Below, piece after piece: positions 13,386 to 21,636 of a stretch of 23,434 bases of DNA. The position numbers and the translations under genes are program-made. How positions within the stretch are numbered: the stretch's first letter is position 1; each line of letters opens with the position of its first letter. Source of the stretch: a bacterium (GTDB lineage Bacteria > Chloroflexota > Dormibacteria > UBA8260 > Bog-877); the NCBI GenBank assembly GCA_021802115.1, contig JAKABA010000046.1, forward strand, positions 1-23,434, in the 5' to 3' direction. The notes under the pieces are model-generated. The model did not search any database. It worked only from the letters and a program-made list of their open reading frames with translations, and was not told the origin of the DNA.

Positions 13386-14626
13386 CTGCCTCCTCGGCGG
13401 CTGCGCCTGGCCCACCACACCATCCCCCCGGCCGCCGTCGCCAGCGCGGCGATACCGGCGATGGTCATGGTGGCCCGGCTGCCCAGCGACTGCTCGATCA
13501 ACCCGGCGATGGGGCTGCCGATCGGGGTGGTCCCCATGAAGACCCACAGGTACAGGGACATGACCCGGCCCCGCAGCGGCGCCGGCGTGAACAGCTGGAT
13601 GATGCTGTTCGACATCGAGGAGTAGACGATCATCCCCGCGCCGGTCGCGACCAGCAGCGCCATGGCGGGGACCACGGTCCCGACCTGGCCGGCCAGGGTC
13701 AGGAACCCACCGAAGGTGGCACAGCCCGCCAGCAGCACCGCCACTGTGGCCCGCCCCCAGTAGGCGACCACCAGGGCCCCGCCCAGGGCTCCCACTCCGA
13801 GCGCCGCGCTGAGAAGCCCGAAGGTGGTCGCCCCGGCGTGGAGGCCCTCCTTGGCGAGGGCGGGGATCATGACCGAGAAGTTGTAGGACAAAGTCCCGAC
13901 CACCAGCATCATCACCATCACCAGGGCCACCTCCGGGGTGCGGGCGGCGTACCGCGCCCCCTCCTTGATCTGCTCAAGGGTCCCAGCCACCCGGCGACCG
14001 GCGCGCTCCAATAGATGCAGCTCCTCCGGGCGCATGAGGTACAGCGCCAGCAGAACGGCCAGGTAGGAGATCGCGTTGAGGTCGAAGCACAGCGCCGTGC
14101 CCACGGTGGCGATGAGGATGCCGGCGGCTGCCGGTCCCACCACCCGAGCGCCGTTGAAGACTGTGGAGTTGAGGGCCACGGCGTTGGCCAGCTGATCCTG
14201 GCCCACCATCTCGGGGACGAACGCCTGCCGGGTCGGGCCGTCCACCACGTTGATCAGGCCGAAGAGCGCGACCACCAGAAACACCTCCCAGACGGTCACG
14301 ATCCCCAGCCCCACGGTGATCCCCAGGACCCCGGCCACGACCGCAAACGATCCCTGGGTGATGTAGAGCAGGGATCGCTTCGGGAAGCGGTCCGCGATCA
14401 CGCCCCCGAAGGGTTGGAGCAGGAGGTTGGGCAGGAACTGCACCATGACCACCAGGCCGAGCATGAAGGCGGAGTGGGTCAGCTCCAGGATCAGCCACGC
14501 CTGGGCGGTGCTCTGGAGCCAGCTGCCGGTGACCGACACCAGCTGGCCGCTGAAGAACAGCCGGTAGTTCCTGGTTGCCAGCGACTGGAAGGTGCGGCCC
14601 GTCACCGCCCTGGGGCTGTACCTCAT
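13340..14626 (-). CDS. MFS transporter, MFS_3/EntS-type exporter
   Basis: A 428-residue major facilitator with about 12 hydrophobic helices. The N-terminus FQSLATRNYRLFFSGQLVS and GSWLQSTAQAWLILELT is typical of the MFS_3 group (enterobactin exporter EntS and multidrug relatives), as are GVIADRFPKRSLL (loop 2-3 motif), TRQAFVPEMVGQDQLANAVAL and PAPLRGRVMSLY. Such proteins expel drugs or siderophore-like molecules using the proton gradient; the substrate here is unknown. Its ATG overlaps the MarR stop by 4 nt (ATGA), so it is part of a MarR-controlled operon, which favours a drug or phenolic-compound exporter. Its last 46 bp overlap the tail of the convergent enoyl reductase gene. Confidence 0.9.
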   Translation of the reverse strand: MRYSPRAVTGRTFQSLATRNYRLFFSGQLVSVTGSWLQSTAQAWLILELTHSAFMLGLVVMVQFLPNLLLQPFGGVIADRFPKRSLLYITQGSFAVVAGVLGITVGLGIVTVWEVFLVVALFGLINVVDGPTRQAFVPEMVGQDQLANAVALNSTVFNGARVVGPAAAGILIATVGTALCFDLNAISYLAVLLALYLMRPEELHLLERAGRRVAGTLEQIKEGARYAARTPEVALVMVMMLVVGTLSYNFSVMIPALAKEGLHAGATTFGLLSAALGVGALGGALVVAYWGRATVAVLLAGCATFGGFLTLAGQVGTVVPAMALLVATGAGMIVYSSMSNSIIQLFTPAPLRGRVMSLYLWVFMGTTPIGSPIAGLIEQSLGSRATMTIAGIAALATAAGGMVWWARRSRRGGSYPATSPPLAEAPTA

Positions 14627-15096
14627 TGGTCGAGATGCACCAGATGCTCGAGCGCTGGCAGGGCGCGGCTGATGGCGGCGACCTCAGCACGGCTCAGGTG
14701 GTCGAGCCGCTCTGCGAACCAGCTGGCACGGGCACGGCGAGCGGCCTCCGCGACCTCCCGGCCCCTGGGGGTGAGGCTGATCCGCACGCAGCGGCGGTCG
14801 CTGAGGTCGGCCTGCTTGGCGACCAGGCCGTCCGACTCCATCTGGTGGACGACCGCGGTCATGGATGGCAGCTTGACCCGCTCCCGCGCCGCCAGCTCGG
14901 AGACCGACGAATCGGGATGCTCGAGCAAGGAGTTCAAGACCGGGTACTGGCCCAGGTTGACCCCGATGGGGGTGTACGCGTGGCGCAGGCTTCGCCCCAG
15001 CAGGGTCATGACCAGGGGCAGCCGCTGGCCCAGCTCGGAGGAGGCGACCTCCAGGCCCTCTGGGGGACGCTCTGTGGTTGGGTTCCTCGTCGTCAT
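14623..15096 (-). CDS. MarR-family transcriptional regulator
   Basis: A 157-residue winged-helix protein. After a short flexible N-terminus come the dimerisation helix, SSVSELAARERVKLPSMTAV (helix-turn-helix, about 62-82), ESDGLVAKQADLSDRRCVRI (wing with the D-x-R-R-x2-R pattern of MarR) and SLTPRGREVAEAARRAR leading to the C-terminal helices. MarR proteins are dimers released from DNA by small ligands. It is the first gene of a marR-exporter operon. Twin palindromes fill its promoter directly upstream, so negative autoregulation is very likely. The promoter places +1 on the A of the start codon, i.e. a leaderless transcript. Confidence 0.93.
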   Translation of the reverse strand: MTTRNPTTERPPEGLEVASSELGQRLPLVMTLLGRSLRHAYTPIGVNLGQYPVLNSLLEHPDSSVSELAARERVKLPSMTAVVHQMESDGLVAKQADLSDRRCVRISLTPRGREVAEAARRARASWFAERLDHLSRAEVAAISRALPALEHLVHLDQ

Positions 15097-15100
15097 GTTA

Positions 15101-15132
15101 TTAGGATACCTAATTAGTTAACCTAATGACAA
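15101..15132 (-). promoter_or_regulatory. marR promoter overlaid by two abutting 13-bp palindromes
   Basis: Two 13-bp palindromes of the form TTAG-N5-CTAA lie end to end: TTAGGATACCTAA (15101-15113) and TTAGTTAACCTAA (15114-15126). On the minus strand, TTGTCA (15127-15132, -35, one mismatch to TTGACA), an 18-bp spacer and TATCCT (15103-15108, -10) are followed by 6 nt and then ATG 15096. The palindromes fill the spacer and -10 exactly, ideal for MarR repression. Confidence 0.75.
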
Positions 15133-15483
15133 GGCGGGTGGGAGCGGGATGGGGCCGGCTCGCACCGGGCGCCCTCTTACCCGATACCACGGGAGTCGCC
15201 ACTTCGGTTCGTGGATCTGGGCTGACGGCATGGCGCAGCACGGGGGACATGTGCTCCGAACCACTTCCCCCAGTCCTCGGCAATCCGGCCGGGGCCGGGT
15301 CGGTCAGCGCTCGTCCGCGCCCGGCCTGGCGCCTGGCCTCGGCCGCACCCATCGTCTGGATGGCTGCCACCGAGCGCCGCCGAGCCGTGGCTCCGGGATC
15401 GATGGATGCCACCCATTGACGGGACGGATCAGGAGAACCCGCCCTGCCTCGCGACCCGCGGCGGGATGACCGTCGCGCGGCGC
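15133..15483. other. Stretch without a recognisable gene
   Basis: About 350 bases between the marR promoter and the MarP-like gene's stop codon. Frames of about 100 codons exist on both strands (15126-15419 plus, 15110-15412 minus), but they are Arg/Pro/Ala/Gly rich, show no domain and have no Shine-Dalgarno. The plus frame begins exactly at the end of the MarR operator, so a divergent, leaderless small gene cannot be fully excluded. No RNA signature was recognised. Confidence 0.4.
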
Positions 15484-16662
15484 CTAGTCGACGCAGCTCT
15501 CGGTCGACACCGGGGTGCTGTCGTGCTCACCTCGGGCCAGATCCGGAGCGATCTCCCGCGCGGTGAGGGCGTAGCCCTCGTCGTTGGTCACCAGCGATTT
15601 GGCGAAGACGACCCCCAGCACCTCGCCCTGGAGGTTGACGAATGGCCCTCCGGAGTTGCCCGGGATGACGTTCGCCTCGAGGACGAAGATCTGGCGGCTG
15701 ACCAGTCCCTGCGAGTAGATGTCGCGCCCGACCGCCTGGATCTCACCGCGGATCGCTCCGGGCACCACCTGCTCGCTGCCGCCGCCCGGATACCCGATCA
15801 CCGCGCCCTGGGTGCCGCGGGAGCCGCCGTCAGAGAAGGGGAGCGGGTTGAGGTCGAGCCCGGGGACCAGCAGCAGGGCCAGGTCGGTGCGGGGGTCGAA
15901 GAAGACCACTCGTGCCGGCAGGGAACCCAGTCGCCCGGGGATCGCGACTGTGGTGCCGTGGGTCCCGGCCACGACGTGGGCGTTGGTCATGATCAGGTCG
16001 TGGGCTACCGGGAAGCCACTTCCCTCGATCAGGCCGCCGCAGCCCGAGCTCACCACCTTCACGGTCTCCGCGGCGTCCCGGCGGATGGCGACGTCGCCAC
16101 TCAGGTCTCCCGGCAGGGCCACCGGGCCTGGGAGTGGCGGCACCAGATCGGCGAACACCTGCGGGAAGGGCACCGCACTGAAGACGTGCTGGAGGTAGCC
16201 GAGCCAGGCCGGCCCCTCAGGAAGGTTGCGGTCGAGGGTGCGCAGGATGGTGGAGCTTTGGATCTGCGCGGCAAGCGGTTGGATGGGGCCCTGTTCGAAG
16301 ACCAGGCCCAGGAACCAGCTCACCGCAAGCACCACCACCAGCCCCCAGGCGGTCCCGGCCAGCGAGTCGACGGGCCCCAGGTGGCTGCGCAGGGTCGTGA
16401 CCCGCAGCCGGGCTCCCACCAAACCGCCCAGGGCGTCGCCCAGAAATGCCACCGCCAGGACCAGCCCGATCGCGATCGCTGACCGGATTGTGCCCGAGAA
16501 CTGGTGGAGGAGGGGGGGAACGGTCGCCGCCAGCCAGGACCCCACCACCAGGCCCACCACCAGGCCCACGAGGGAGAACAGGGAGTAGGTGAGACCACGG
16601 CGGTAGCCCACCACCGCCGCGTAGGCCAGGGCCACGATGATCACCACGTCGACTACGTCCAT
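15484..16662 (-). CDS. marP: MarP-like membrane-anchored serine protease (CvpA + trypsin domains)
   Basis: A 392-residue protein matching mycobacterial MarP (Rv3671c) in length and plan. The N-terminal CvpA-like domain has four membrane helices within residues 1-125, then a linker and an extracytoplasmic chymotrypsin-fold protease. The triad is H229 (TNAHVV), D260 (PRTDLALL) and S337 (PGNSGGP). C208 and C390 occupy the places of the two cysteines that form MarP's activity-controlling disulfide. In Mycobacterium MarP protects against acid and oxidative stress by processing a peptidoglycan hydrolase; that role here is inferred. The ATG at 16662 has AGGAGG about 3 nt upstream, a short spacing. 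It is divergent from the four-helix protein gene, with which it shares a 98-bp spacer. Confidence 0.93.
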   Translation of the reverse strand: MDVVDVVIIVALAYAAVVGYRRGLTYSLFSLVGLVVGLVVGSWLAATVPPLLHQFSGTIRSAIAIGLVLAVAFLGDALGGLVGARLRVTTLRSHLGPVDSLAGTAWGLVVVLAVSWFLGLVFEQGPIQPLAAQIQSSTILRTLDRNLPEGPAWLGYLQHVFSAVPFPQVFADLVPPLPGPVALPGDLSGDVAIRRDAAETVKVVSSGCGGLIEGSGFPVAHDLIMTNAHVVAGTHGTTVAIPGRLGSLPARVVFFDPRTDLALLLVPGLDLNPLPFSDGGSRGTQGAVIGYPGGGSEQVVPGAIRGEIQAVGRDIYSQGLVSRQIFVLEANVIPGNSGGPFVNLQGEVLGVVFAKSLVTNDEGYALTAREIAPDLARGEHDSTPVSTESCVD

Positions 16663-16760
16663 ATCCCTCCTGCCATGATGCCTGGAGTGTCAGGCCCGAA
16701 GCGTGCGGTCTCGACCGCGGCCACAATGCCGGAACAGATGCGGAGGGTGCAAGAAGGAAG

Positions 16761-17273
16761 GTGAAAGCCGATGGCAGGGCGAGGGGCAGGGTGAGCCGGC
16801 TGCGGCGCGGCGGCAGCGCGGTCCAGAACGGGGTCTTCATCCCGCTTCCTGAGGACTGGCACTCGTGCATCCTGCCGGTGATCGGACTGGCAACCCCGGT
16901 CGGGCTGCTGGTCGTCAACTTCTCCGCCTGGGTGATCTCTCAGCTGGGCGCCTTTCGCTGGGGGGTGGCGGTGAGTGCGCTGATCAGCGCCCTGATCCTG
17001 AACAGCCTGACCGCGATCAACGTCTACCGCTACATCCGCAATCGCTGGCCCGACTTCTGGGTGAGTCGGGTCGAGCACGAGAACCTCGTGCTGGTGGTGG
17101 CGATCGTGGTGGTGATCGTGGTCGCGGTGCTGTCCGCGCTCTTCTCCTATGTGGGCATGTCCAATCCCAAGGACCTCCCCAACGGGATCGCCGTCCTCAC
17201 CGGCTTTGTGGGAGTGGTGATCCCACTGGGCCTGATCATCGGGCTGAACCGCCGTCGGGGCCGCAGCTCCTGA
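16761..17273 (+). CDS. Four-helix membrane protein of unknown function
   Basis: With GTG 16761 (AAGGAAG just upstream) this is a 170-residue protein with a basic N-terminus and four predicted membrane helices (about 37-59, 66-88, 108-132, 142-162), ending in a basic RRRGRSS tail. A short amphipathic loop NVYRYIRNRWPDFWVSRVEHEN connects helices 2 and 3. I do not recognise the family. A downstream GTG at 16791 is an alternative start. The divergent placement next to the MarP-like protease suggests, but does not show, a shared envelope role. It converges on rpiA with a 14-bp gap. Confidence 0.6.
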   Translation: MKADGRARGRVSRLRRGGSAVQNGVFIPLPEDWHSCILPVIGLATPVGLLVVNFSAWVISQLGAFRWGVAVSALISALILNSLTAINVYRYIRNRWPDFWVSRVEHENLVLVVAIVVVIVVAVLSALFSYVGMSNPKDLPNGIAVLTGFVGVVIPLGLIIGLNRRRGRSS

Positions 17274-17287
17274 CCCGTCCCTCCCCG

Positions 17288-18013
17288 TCAGATCCCCGGG
17301 CGCACGCGGTCCAGGTCTCCCCGGACCTCGACCGAGCGGCCGTCGGAGACGATGGCGGCGGTCGCCGTCTGCAGGAAGAGGCCGTGCCCCAGCACCCCGG
17401 GAATCGCCTCCAGCTGGCGTGCCAGTCGCGTGGGCTCCGGGGCGGCGGGTGGCAGCTGGAGGTCAAGGACGTAGTTGCCGTTGTCCGTCACGAACGGCTG
17501 GTCGCCTCCCCGAAGGCACGGCGTGCCACCGCTGACGGCCCTCACCCTGGCCGCGGTGCCGCGCCAATCGAAGGGCAGCACCTCGAGCGGCAGCGGCTGG
17601 CGCTCGCCGAGGCGCGCAACCAGCTTTCCCGAGTCGGCCACCACCCAGAAACGGCGGCTGCGCTCGGCCACGATCTTCTCTCGCACCATGGCGCCTCCCG
17701 CGCCCTTGATCAGGTTCAGTTGGGGATCGATCTCATCAGCGCCGTCGATATCGAGGTCGAGGGGCTCTTCCGTGGACTCCAGGATGGTGATCCCCATCGC
17801 CCTTGCGCGCTCCTCGGTGCGCTTGGAGGTGCACACCGCCACCAGCGGCAGATCCCCGGTGAGTCGCGGCTCCAGGGCGTCCAGAAACGCGGTGGCGGTG
17901 CGTCCCGTCCCCAGCCCCAAGCGCATCCCCGGGCGGATCCGCTCCGCGGCGAAACGGCCGACCGCCGCGATGGCGGCCTCGAATGTCTCCGAGCCAACGC
18001 CTGGCGGGGTCAC
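17288..18013 (-). CDS. rpiA: Ribose-5-phosphate isomerase A
   Basis: A 241-residue enzyme interconverting ribose 5-phosphate and ribulose 5-phosphate in the pentose phosphate pathway. Motifs: RLGLGTGRTATAF (phosphate loop, with Arg where Ser is usual in GTGST), DLDIDGADEID with D90 and D93, K103 in LIKGAGGA, E112 in REKIV (the general base, equivalent to E. coli E103), and VVADSGK. All sit nine residues beyond the E. coli numbering. GTG 18013 is chosen: GAGGAGG lies 5 nt upstream and the codon overlaps the stop of the upstream flavoprotein gene by 4 nt (GTGA). A TTG at 18034 would add 7 residues. Last gene of the ppk-flavoprotein-rpiA operon. Confidence 0.95.
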   Translation of the reverse strand: MTPPGVGSETFEAAIAAVGRFAAERIRPGMRLGLGTGRTATAFLDALEPRLTGDLPLVAVCTSKRTEERARAMGITILESTEEPLDLDIDGADEIDPQLNLIKGAGGAMVREKIVAERSRRFWVVADSGKLVARLGERQPLPLEVLPFDWRGTAARVRAVSGGTPCLRGGDQPFVTDNGNYVLDLQLPPAAPEPTRLARQLEAIPGVLGHGLFLQTATAAIVSDGRSVEVRGDLDRVRPGI

Positions 18014-18414
18014 CCCGACCTCCTCGGACCCCAATCGGTCACGGTGAGGCGCACGAGCACCCGTCGCTCGTCGACCATCGCCTGCCGGTACTCCTCCCAG
18101 TCAGGATGCTCACCGGCCACCAGGCGGTAGTACTCCTCAAGAAGGGGCAGGGCCTGCGGGAGGGAGATCAGCTCGGCCTGCCCCCAGAGCATCACCCAGG
18201 GGCCGAAGAATTGGTCCGTGAACACCACCAGACCCGCTCTCGGGTCGCGGCGGAGATTCCGCGCCTTGATCGCCGCTTCCCGGGTGCTGATCACGACCCG
18301 GGAGCTCGCGTCGACCGCCGCCACCACCGGCGACATCTGCACCCGGGCGTCCTTCCGATAGGTCGCCAGCACGCCGCGGTGGTGCTCGCGCAGGAATCCC
18401 AGTGCTTCCTCCAT
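18010..18414 (-). CDS. PPOX-class flavoprotein (F420/FMN-dependent oxidoreductase family)
   Basis: A 134-residue split-barrel flavin/deazaflavin-binding protein. The N-terminal FLREHHRGVLATYRKDARVQMSPV is the typical start of the pyridoxamine-phosphate-oxidase-like PPOX/FDOR-B group (Rv1155-like), followed by VVISTREAAIKARNLRRDPRAGL and a late DWEEYRQAMVDERRVLVRL. Such proteins reduce substrates with F420H2 or FMNH2 or bind heme-degradation intermediates; which cofactor is used cannot be read here. ATG 18414 is chosen because GGGAGG lies 11 nt upstream; GTG 18426 overlaps that Shine-Dalgarno and would add four residues. It lies 16 nt after ppk and overlaps rpiA. Confidence 0.85.
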   Translation of the reverse strand: MEEALGFLREHHRGVLATYRKDARVQMSPVVAAVDASSRVVISTREAAIKARNLRRDPRAGLVVFTDQFFGPWVMLWGQAELISLPQALPLLEEYYRLVAGEHPDWEEYRQAMVDERRVLVRLTVTDWGPRRSG

Positions 18415-18430
18415 GTTCGTGCTCACCTCC

Positions 18431-20593
18431 CTATTGGCTCCGCAGGTCCCAACCCATCGGCCGCTGCTTGGCTCGGGCGATCAGGAGTTCCTGGATGCCC
18501 ACCTCGGTGGAGTGTGGGTCCACTCGCGACCAGCCTCCGTCGCAGTTGAGCTGCCAGCTCTGGCGCCGGTCCTGCCACATCAGCTCCATCACCTCGAGCA
18601 CCTCCTGACGCAGCTGCGGGTCGATCAGCGGCACCACGCACTCCACCCGCCGGTAGAGATTGCGGCCCATCAGGTCTGTGGAGCCCAGGTAGACCTCGGG
18701 GTTGCCGCCGTTGACGAAGGTGAAGACCCGCCCGTGCTCGAGGAAGCGGCCGATCACGCTGTGCACCTGGACCGACTCGCTGAGGCCGGCCACGCCAGGA
18801 CGGAGCGAGCAGATGCCGCGCGCCAGCAGCCGGAATTGCAGACCCTGGCGGGCCGCGTTGTAGATCGCCCGGATCGCCCGCCCATCGGTGATCCCGTTCA
18901 CCTTCACCATCACTCCGGCGGGGCGCCCGGCGCGCCGGTGGGCGAGCTCTCGCTCCAGAAGCTCCTCGAACTTCTCGATGGCGTTGATGGGAGCGACCCA
19001 GAGGCTCTGGTAGTCGCGCTTTCGGGAGTAGCCGGTCAGGTAATTGAAGAGATCGGCGACCTCCTCGGTGACCTCCGGCCGGGTGGTGAAGAGGCCGAAG
19101 TCGGTGTAGACCCGAGCGGTGGCGGCGTTGTAGTTGCCGGTGCCGATGTGGGCGTAGTAGCGGACCCCGTTCTCCTCCTGGCGCACCACCAGCACCAGCT
19201 TGGCATGGGTCTTCAGCCCCGGCACCCCGTAGGCCACATGGGCCCCCACCTGCTCCAGCTGGCGCGCCCAGCGGATGTTGTTCTGCTCGTCGAAGCGGGC
19301 CTTCAGCTCCACCAGCACCACCACCTGCTTGCCGTCCTCGGCGGCCTGGGTGAGGGCTCCGATCAGTGGGGTGTCGCCGCTGGTGCGATAGAGGGTCTGC
19401 TTGATGGCCACCACCCGGGGATCCCTCGCCGCCTGTTCGATGAAGCGCTCAGTGGTGGCGGCGAACGAGTCATAGGGGTGTTGGACCAGGAGGTCACCGC
19501 GGCGAATGACCGCGAAGAAGTCGGGCTCCTGGTCCTGGACGCTGATCAGGCGCGGTGGGGTGGTGCCGCTGAAGACCGGATAGGCGAGGTCGGGGCGATC
19601 CAGGGACTCGACCACTCCGAAGAGCCCGGTCAGATCCAGGGGCCCGTCCACGGCCTGGAATTCGTCTTCGGGGATTCCCAGCTCCGCCTCCAGCATGCTG
19701 CTCAACTCTGGGGAGAGGTGGCCGACCGTCTCCACCCGGACCACTGCCCCGAAGCGCCGGCCTCTGAGCTCCTCTTCGATCGCGGAGAGGAGGTCGGGCT
19801 CGTCCTCGTCCACGTCGAAGTCGGCGTCCCGGGTGACCCGGAACACCCCGTGACCCGTGATCTTCATGCCGGGGAAGAGCCGCTTGAGCCGCTCGGCGAT
19901 GATCCGTTCGACGGGGATGAAGGGGCCCTTCGGACCAGCCCGGAAGAATCGCGGGAGCGAGGACGGCACCTTGACCCGGGCCACGCGGGCAGCGCCCTCC
20001 CCCGGCTCCCCCAGGATCACCGCAATCGAGAGGGAGAGATTGCTGAGGTAGGGGAACGGGTGAGCCGGGTCGATGGCGAGTGGGGTCAGCAGGGGATAGA
20101 TCTGGCGCTCGAAGAACTCGTCGCAGATGCGCTCCTCGCTGCGGCTGAGAGGGTCGCCGTCGAGCAGCAGCCTCACTCCCTCGGCCTGCAGCGCCGGCAC
20201 CAACTCCTGCCGCAGGCAGGTGAGCTGCCCGTCCACCAACTGGCGGCTGCGCTCGGATACCGCGAGCAGCTGCTCGCTGGCGGTCATCCGGTCGGGGTGG
20301 GTCGCCTCGAAGTGCTCCTGCTGCTGACGCCGGAGCGAGGCCACCCGGATCATGTAGAACTCGTCCAGGTTGTTGGCGGTGATGGCGAGAAAGCGCATCC
20401 TCTCCAGCACGGGAACTCGCGGGTCGGTGGCCTCGGCCAGCACCCGGGCGTTGAAGTCAAGCCAGCTCAGCTCGCGGTTGATATATGAGGAGGGATCCTT
20501 CAGGGGGTCCGGAAAGTCGTCGCCTGAGCGCGGTCTGGTGGCATGCTCCAGACGACGCCTTCGCTTGACCGTGCGCGCTGGGTGCTCCGCCAC
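18431..20593 (-). CDS. ppk: Polyphosphate kinase 1
   Basis: A 720-residue PPK1, the usual length, that polymerises ATP gamma-phosphate into polyphosphate reversibly. The N-terminal domain starts SYINRELSWLDFNARVLAEA and has ITANNLDEFYMIRVASL. The two phospholipase D-like catalytic domains carry H463 in GLKTHAKLVLVV, the residue autophosphorylated in E. coli PPK, and H620 in RFLEHGRVFTF, the second catalytic His. Other signatures are KQTLYRTSGDTPLI, ELKARFDEQNNI, AHIGTGNYN and YLGSTDLMGRNLYRRVE. The GTG start at 20593 is the only sensible one before the conserved SYINRELSW; no good Shine-Dalgarno is seen, and TAGCGT 7 nt upstream might be a -10 box of a leaderless transcript. First gene of an operon with the flavoprotein and rpiA. 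Confidence 0.97.
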   Translation of the reverse strand: MAEHPARTVKRRRRLEHATRPRSGDDFPDPLKDPSSYINRELSWLDFNARVLAEATDPRVPVLERMRFLAITANNLDEFYMIRVASLRRQQQEHFEATHPDRMTASEQLLAVSERSRQLVDGQLTCLRQELVPALQAEGVRLLLDGDPLSRSEERICDEFFERQIYPLLTPLAIDPAHPFPYLSNLSLSIAVILGEPGEGAARVARVKVPSSLPRFFRAGPKGPFIPVERIIAERLKRLFPGMKITGHGVFRVTRDADFDVDEDEPDLLSAIEEELRGRRFGAVVRVETVGHLSPELSSMLEAELGIPEDEFQAVDGPLDLTGLFGVVESLDRPDLAYPVFSGTTPPRLISVQDQEPDFFAVIRRGDLLVQHPYDSFAATTERFIEQAARDPRVVAIKQTLYRTSGDTPLIGALTQAAEDGKQVVVLVELKARFDEQNNIRWARQLEQVGAHVAYGVPGLKTHAKLVLVVRQEENGVRYYAHIGTGNYNAATARVYTDFGLFTTRPEVTEEVADLFNYLTGYSRKRDYQSLWVAPINAIEKFEELLERELAHRRAGRPAGVMVKVNGITDGRAIRAIYNAARQGLQFRLLARGICSLRPGVAGLSESVQVHSVIGRFLEHGRVFTFVNGGNPEVYLGSTDLMGRNLYRRVECVVPLIDPQLRQEVLEVMELMWQDRRQSWQLNCDGGWSRVDPHSTEVGIQELLIARAKQRPMGWDLRSQ

Positions 20594-20676
20594 CTCGCCT
20601 ACGCTACTACGTAGTCCTGGTCACAGGAGGTGCCGCCGACGGCGCGGGGCGACTTGGCCGGGCGCGGTCCAGTGGG

Positions 20677-21636
20677 ATGCGGGTTAGCATGAGCTTCGTG
20701 GTCAGAGCCAAACTTGTGGGCGGAGCGGCGGCGGCGTTGGCGCTGGTGCTGCTGGCGGGTTGCGGATCCATCCCCGCGGGGAGATCGAGAACCGCGGTCG
20801 CCGCCGGGGTTCTCGACTCCGCCACGTCGTCTGTGCTCAGCACCAGCTTCAGGGCCGATTTCACCGGCTCGGCCAGGCTGACCCTGGCCGGACTCAGCGG
20901 CCTGCCCGCCTCCAGCCGGCGGCAGCTGACAGAGCTGGCGAGGGGGCTCAACTCCTCGACCCTCACCGGCTGGTTGGAGTTCCAGAGCCCTTCCGATTAC
21001 GAGGCCTCCTATCGCTTCGCACCGGCGCTGCCAGCCCCGGTTGACGTGCGGGAGGTTGCCGGGATGGAGTATCTGAGCCTCAACGGCACCACCTGGAACC
21101 GGGTCGTCCCTGCCTCAATCCATGACGGACTTCCCGGATCGTGGGCCAGCATGCCAGAGGCTTTGAAATCACTGGCCAAGGCGGTCAAGGGCGCAACCGC
21201 GGTCTCGAACCTCGGTCCCACCGATCTGAATGGGAAGGCGGTCAACCACATAGAGGCCACGATCTCGGGCACCCGCCTGGAGAGGATCCTGGCGGGCGCT
21301 CTTGCCACGGCGCCCCAGGAGGGCGCTGGAGCGGGACTCCAGGGACTGGCCGAGCTGGTCAACCTTAATCCTCTGCACCTCGACTTCTACATCTCCAGGT
21401 CCACGCGCCTGCCGGTCCAGGAGTCGGTGAACGGCGGGATGAACCTCAACCTGGCCGCTCTGGGGTTGCTCGGGTCATCCGCGCTCTCAGGAGCGCAGGG
21501 GAGTGTGACCCTGACCGTTGACATGAGCGTCACGTTCTCCGGGTATGGCTCACACTTCGCGATCACCAAGCCGACCCATGTGCTGCCCGGGCCCCCAGCC
21601 AACCCGTCCGCGGCAGGCCTCAGCTCTCTGTTCTGA
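20677..21636 (+). CDS. Secreted lipoprotein, possibly LppX/LprG- or LolA-like
   Basis: A 319-residue protein with a signal peptide ending in the lipobox LLAG-C (Cys29 becomes the lipidated N-terminus). The mature part alternates short beta-like stretches (SFRADFTGSARLTLAG, GWLEFQSPSDYEASYRF, LDFYISRSTRLPVQESV, SVTLTVDMSVTFSGYG), a pattern like the half-barrel lipid carriers LppX/LprG and LolA; the REVAGMEYLSLNGTTWNRV segment also fits such proteins. I cannot assign a family firmly. A carrier or sensor of hydrophobic molecules at the outer face of the membrane is the best guess. ATG 20677 or 20689 could start it; both keep the signal peptide. Divergent from ppk; its tail overlaps convergent gatD by 17 bp. 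Confidence 0.7.
   Translation: MRVSMSFVVRAKLVGGAAAALALVLLAGCGSIPAGRSRTAVAAGVLDSATSSVLSTSFRADFTGSARLTLAGLSGLPASSRRQLTELARGLNSSTLTGWLEFQSPSDYEASYRFAPALPAPVDVREVAGMEYLSLNGTTWNRVVPASIHDGLPGSWASMPEALKSLAKAVKGATAVSNLGPTDLNGKAVNHIEATISGTRLERILAGALATAPQEGAGAGLQGLAELVNLNPLHLDFYISRSTRLPVQESVNGGMNLNLAALGLLGSSALSGAQGSVTLTVDMSVTFSGYGSHFAITKPTHVLPGPPANPSAAGLSSLF

Noticed and set aside
11696..14014. 772-codon plus-strand frame
   Set aside because: It crosses the LCP gene, fabI and the MFS gene; all three have strong motifs on their own frames, so this is an antisense/out-of-frame shadow.
15126..15419. 97-codon plus-strand frame starting at the edge of the MarR operator
   Set aside because: Position is suggestive of a divergent leaderless gene, but the protein is Arg/Pro/Ala rich without recognisable features; a minus frame of similar length overlaps it.
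18413..20488. 691-codon plus-strand frame opposite ppk
   Set aside because: Antisense shadow of polyphosphate kinase 1, which carries all family motifs.
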